Source: Massilia sp. H-1
GTDB lineage: Bacteria > Pseudomonadota > Gammaproteobacteria > Burkholderiales > Burkholderiaceae_D
Direction of reading: 5' to 3'
Length of the DNA stretch: 64,000 nucleotides
Assembly (NCBI GenBank): GCA_024703915.1
Contig: CP087969.1
Span: 4,650,001 to 4,714,000, forward strand
Of the stretch, positions 61,060-64,000 are shown in pieces (within the stretch, counting starts at the first letter, position 1; each line of letters opens with the position of its first letter). The notes under the pieces were generated by a model. The model saw only the letters and a list, made by a program, of their open reading frames with translations, searched no databases and was not told the DNA's origin. Position numbers and translations under genes: made by a program.

Positions 61060-61500
61060 GTGAATTTTCCGTCTGTACTGGATCAATCGAAGGTGGGCGA
61101 GTATCCGGCGGTGGCGAAAGCTGGCGGCGGCTATGTATGGGATGCGGTCCTTGAATACCGCGTATGGTGCAACCCGGAACACGGCGCTCCCGACGAGTGC
61201 GATGGTTCGGATTATTACTACGCTTTCCCTTCCTTCGACGAAGCCGATGCTTTTTCGCGTGCGAACAAAGGAGCGGAGAAGCCGCTGGCGCTAATTTTGC
61301 AGCAGGAGTACATCGATGAGCCTGAGCCGGGAATCTATGTGCATGTGCGGGCGGAGCGCGTTGCTGAATGGCCCGTGGAATTCCTGTCCCGGCCGCAGCG
61401 CGATGCGTTGACCATCACTGACTTCCTGGCCGACGATGCGCCTGCAAACCGGCTGGACATCCTTCGCGGGCTGGCGCCGAAACCCATTCGCGATCAATAG
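61060..61500 (+). CDS. Orphan protein, 146 residues
   Basis: GTG start with AAAGG upstream; unbroken. Aromatic/acidic: YVWDAVLEYRVWCNPEHGAP, GSDYYYAFPSFDEADAF and LILQQEYIDEPEPGIYVHVR. Resembles small proteins annotated as GCN5-related by neighbourhood, but no acetyl-CoA motif is visible. Confidence 0.6.
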   Translation: MNFPSVLDQSKVGEYPAVAKAGGGYVWDAVLEYRVWCNPEHGAPDECDGSDYYYAFPSFDEADAFSRANKGAEKPLALILQQEYIDEPEPGIYVHVRAERVAEWPVEFLSRPQRDALTITDFLADDAPANRLDILRGLAPKPIRDQ

Positions 61501-61528
61501 GCTGTTCCAGCCAACGGTGGCTTGAGAC

Positions 61529-62499
61529 TTATTCGTCGTCCCCGCTATCCTTGAATTTCTTGGTGCGCTCCACATCCAGCGGCGCCTGCAGGCCCTTCAC
61601 GTCGCCCATGAAGTCGTCCACGCCGTGATCGGGACTGACCCGCACCGACGGCTGCAGCAGGACCGACATATACGGGCTGTCGGCCAGCTGGCCAGGTGCG
61701 CTGCTCGTTGGTCATCAGGGTCAGCCCCGAACCCAAAATCGCGAGAATCAGGCAGGTGACCGCGAACCGGCGCTGGTGGTGCGGCTTGACGGTATTGAGG
61801 TGGTGATACAGCATCCCCGCCGCGATCACGATCGCCACATGGGAGCTGTAGCGCGTGAGCGATTCGATCGAAAACGCATACGCGGCGATGCTCGACACCA
61901 CCTTGTAGGCGGTGACGGCCGCCAGCGCGCTGCCAAGCACGAACAGGTGCCGTCCCAGCCGCACGTGACGCCCGAACAGGCGATTGCAGAACGCCCAGGC
62001 GCCGGACCAGATCAGGCCTCCGCCCACGCCCCACGCCAGCGCCTGCAGGTAGCGCACCAGCTGGAACGATTGCGTGTCGTTGAGCCAGATGGTGAACAGG
62101 GCCACGAAAGCGATCAGCAGAATGCCCACCAGTCCCGGCGCCAGTCCTTCCCAGCCATGCCGCGTGCGGTCCAGCAGTTCCGGCGCGACCGCATATTCGG
62201 CCCCGCGCACGCGCAATGTGGTGTGGCCGATGCGGATCTCGGTGTCGCCCGTCATGACCAGGCTCGGATAGCGCCAAGCCGCGGTGGATCACGCCGTTCT
62301 TGGTGCCCAGGTCGCGCAGCACCAGTTCGCCGTCTTCGCGCGCTTCGATCAGTGCGTGCTGCGGCGCCGCGTAAGCATCGTCGATGATGAAGTCATTGTC
62401 GTAGCCGCGTCCCAGCCGGATTGGCAGCGTATCGACCCGGTGCCGGTGCAATACGTCGCCGTTCCGGGCCAGCATTTCGATGAACCAGGGGCCGCTCAT
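61529..62499 (-). CDS. FHA-domain membrane protein
   Basis: About 320 residues. N-terminal FHA: IRLGRGYDNDFIIDD, PQHALIEAREDGELVLRDLGTKNGV, the phospho-threonine-binding G-R...S/H...NG pattern. Then four helices (LVGILLIAFVALFTIWL and others). The stop of the protease gene overlaps its ATG (ATGA). Breaks near 61606, 61692 and 62272. Confidence 0.78.
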
Positions 62500-63885
62500 T
62501 TCATGCCTCCGCGTCCCAGCGCTTCCAGGAAGGCGCGCGTGGTGCGCATGCCGTTCTCGTAGGAGACGCCCGCCACATCGAGCTGGCTTTGCAGGCTGGC
62601 CTTGCTGTCGTCCGTGGTGGCTGTGAGCAGCGTGAAGTTATACAGCCCGGCGAACTTGCGATAGGCGCGCACGCAGCTGACCGAGCGCAGCGGCAGCGTT
62701 TTGGTGCGCACGAAGGATTCGGTGCAGGTCGGCGCGGTCAGGTGCGAATCCTTGCTGTTGCCCAGATTGTCGGCCTTGAACAGGGTGCTCGACAAAACCG
62801 CGAAGCGGACCGAGTCGAGCGCGGTGGTGCGCACATACTGGTGCGTCATCGATACGTGGCCGGTCTGCTGCGATTCCGAGACGAAGATGGCCGACTCCAT
62901 CGCGCAGGCCATGGTGTCGGCCGTGAAGGTGGCCTGGGCCTTGACGTTGGAACGCCCCCAGCACCGCACCTGGTCCGATTCGCGCACCGGCACCATGTAT
63001 GGCCCCATGCTCTTGATGTCGAGTGGTTTGTCGAGCAAGCGGTCGATCATCGCCTTCTGGTGCGCCAGCAGCTGCTGGCCGATCAAGGGGTTGAAATCCT
63101 TGGGGGCGACCGGCTGCGAGGCCACCTTCCTGAGCAGTTCCTGCGCATAGCGAATCGGCACCAGGAAGCTGACCAGTTCTCCGTCGCGCCGCTTGGAGAC
63201 GTTGACCCCGGCCACCGCGCCTTCGCCGGTCACACTGGGACCGCCGCTCATGCCGGAATTGATCGGGCCCGTGAACATCAGCTGGTCGTAAAAACTGCGC
63301 GTGACCACGCCGTTGTACGAGCCTTCGGAAATGGCGAACCCCAGATCGAGCGGATTGCCGAGCGAGTAGAGATACTGGCCCTGGGTCAGCTTGGCCAGAT
63401 GTTCGGGAATGTCGAAAAAGCCGGTGCCCTTGCGGTTGACGCGCACCACGGCCAGGTCGTGCAGCACATCGACCGCGAGCAGTTCGACCGCGCCGCTCTT
63501 GCCGTCGGTGTCCAGGTATTCGCCCACATACACGTCGGGGTCGATCGCCATTTGCGACACCACGTGGTAGTTGGTCAGCACCAGATTGCTGTTGGCGACC
63601 ATGAAGCCCGAGCCGACCGACGACTGGCTGCGCCCGTTCTTGAGCAGCATGCGGATCTGCAGCAGGTCGGTTCTGGCGGCGGAATACAGTTTTTGCGCGG
63701 CGGTGGAGGGCGGCGGCAGCGCGGCGTTCTCTTCATCGGCGGCGGCCGGGACTGCGCAAGCAGCGCTGGCGGCGGCGGTGCAAGGGGTTTGGCGGGCTGG
63801 CTTTTGGGGGCGAGGCGGGCTGCGCCACCGCCGGGACGGCGGCACCGAGACAAGACAGGATCAGGGCAATCCGAACTAATTTCAT
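62496..63885 (-). CDS. Secreted trypsin-like serine protease
   Basis: About 460 residues, S1C-like. Signal peptide MKLVRIALILSCLGAAVPAVAQ; Ala/Pro-rich linker; catalytic triad as His in VLTNYHVVSQ, Asp in DVLHDLAVVRV, Ser in NSGMSGGPSVTG. No PDZ domain; a C-terminal 200-residue part of unknown type follows (QVRCWGRSNVKAQATF). Breaks near 63690-63830 in the Ala/Pro linker. Coupled to the FHA gene. Confidence 0.82.
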
Positions 63886-63942
63886 GCAGTCTTTCACGAT
63901 AAGCTGGCAAGTCTTGCCTGTAGCTTACCGTATTTGCCGAAT

Positions 63943-64000
63943 TTACAGTTCACCGTCCTGTGCGACAGCCTCGGCCAGCGGTTTCATCATGTGGCCCATC
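63943..64000 (-). CDS. C-terminal fragment of a gene entering from the right edge
   Basis: The last 18 residues, MGHMMKPLAEAVAQDGEL, end in TAA at 63943. The family cannot be recognised from this fragment. Confidence 0.4.
   Translation of the reverse strand, partial: MGHMMKPLAEAVAQDGEL

Noticed and set aside
1..64000. CRISPR arrays, rRNA genes, prophage or complete insertion sequences
   Set aside because: No regularly spaced repeats, rRNA core sequences, phage structural genes or transposase with paired ends were seen.

Overview
The window is high-GC, gene-dense DNA from a betaproteobacterium, most likely an Oxalobacteraceae member of the Massilia/Duganella/Telluria/Janthinobacterium group. 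The assignment rests on the order ilvC-(SIMPL)-pssA-leuA, on rpsO-pnp, and on tpiA-secG-tRNA-Leu followed by a complete nuoA-N operon with the small DUF2818 gene behind it. It is an inference from synteny and protein style; no search was run.

The dominant property of this sequence is that a large share of the genes, including essential ones (pnp, nuoA/B/F/G/H/I/J/L/M/N, leuA, pssA, tpiA, secG), carry one to eight small frame-breaking changes. These are not random. Many sit where conserved Ala-Gly or Pro-Ala codons should read GCCGGC and instead read GCTTAAGC, GCTTAGC, GCTAAGC, GCTTAGGC, GCCTAGC or GCCTAAGC. A second class adds one base in front of GAAG. I treat these as assembly or base-calling errors, probably at modified DNA, and annotate the underlying genes full-length with the break points noted.

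Layout. 1-4016: branched-chain amino-acid and phospholipid genes (ilvC end, a secreted SIMPL protein, pssA, leuA). 4025-6867, minus: a CPA2-type antiporter and two envelope proteins of unknown function. 7296-9865: rpsO and pnp, each with a terminator, followed by an 89-nt perfect inverted repeat. 10158-14910: FAD-linked oxidase, LCM-family methyltransferase, large membrane protein, YdeI-like protein. 15193-18022, minus: a two-subunit M16 peptidase pair. 18384-23238: chemoreceptor-tip-like protein, small secreted proteins, GIN-domain protein, Sel1 protein, amidohydrolase, tandem CAP protein and zinc-ribbon protein. 23310-25811: quinone oxidoreductase, tpiA, secG, tRNA-Leu(GAG). 25982-40916: the 14-gene respiratory complex I operon plus DUF2818. 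40934-45053: ADP-ribose pyrophosphatase, HExxH protein, ispD, ispF, alpha/beta hydrolase, DUF1345 membrane protein.

45050-49641, all minus, looks like an accessory patch: HicB with a hicA scrap, rhodanese, several orphan proteins, a leucine-rich-repeat protein, a TonB-C protein and an RDD protein. 49739-55109 holds small regulator/effector modules (MarR with thioesterase and MFS exporter; LysR with a NmrA-like reductase, FMN reductase and VOC protein). 55106-55906 is the N-terminal half of a TnsB-like transposase without its catalytic core. 56263-64000: phasin, acyltransferase-3, a LytS/LytR two-component pair, a second YdeI-like protein, DUF6188, an orphan, an FHA membrane protein and a trypsin-like protease.

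No CRISPR array, rRNA, prophage, complete transposon or clear new defence system is visible. The most informative unexplained signal is the motif-specific corruption.
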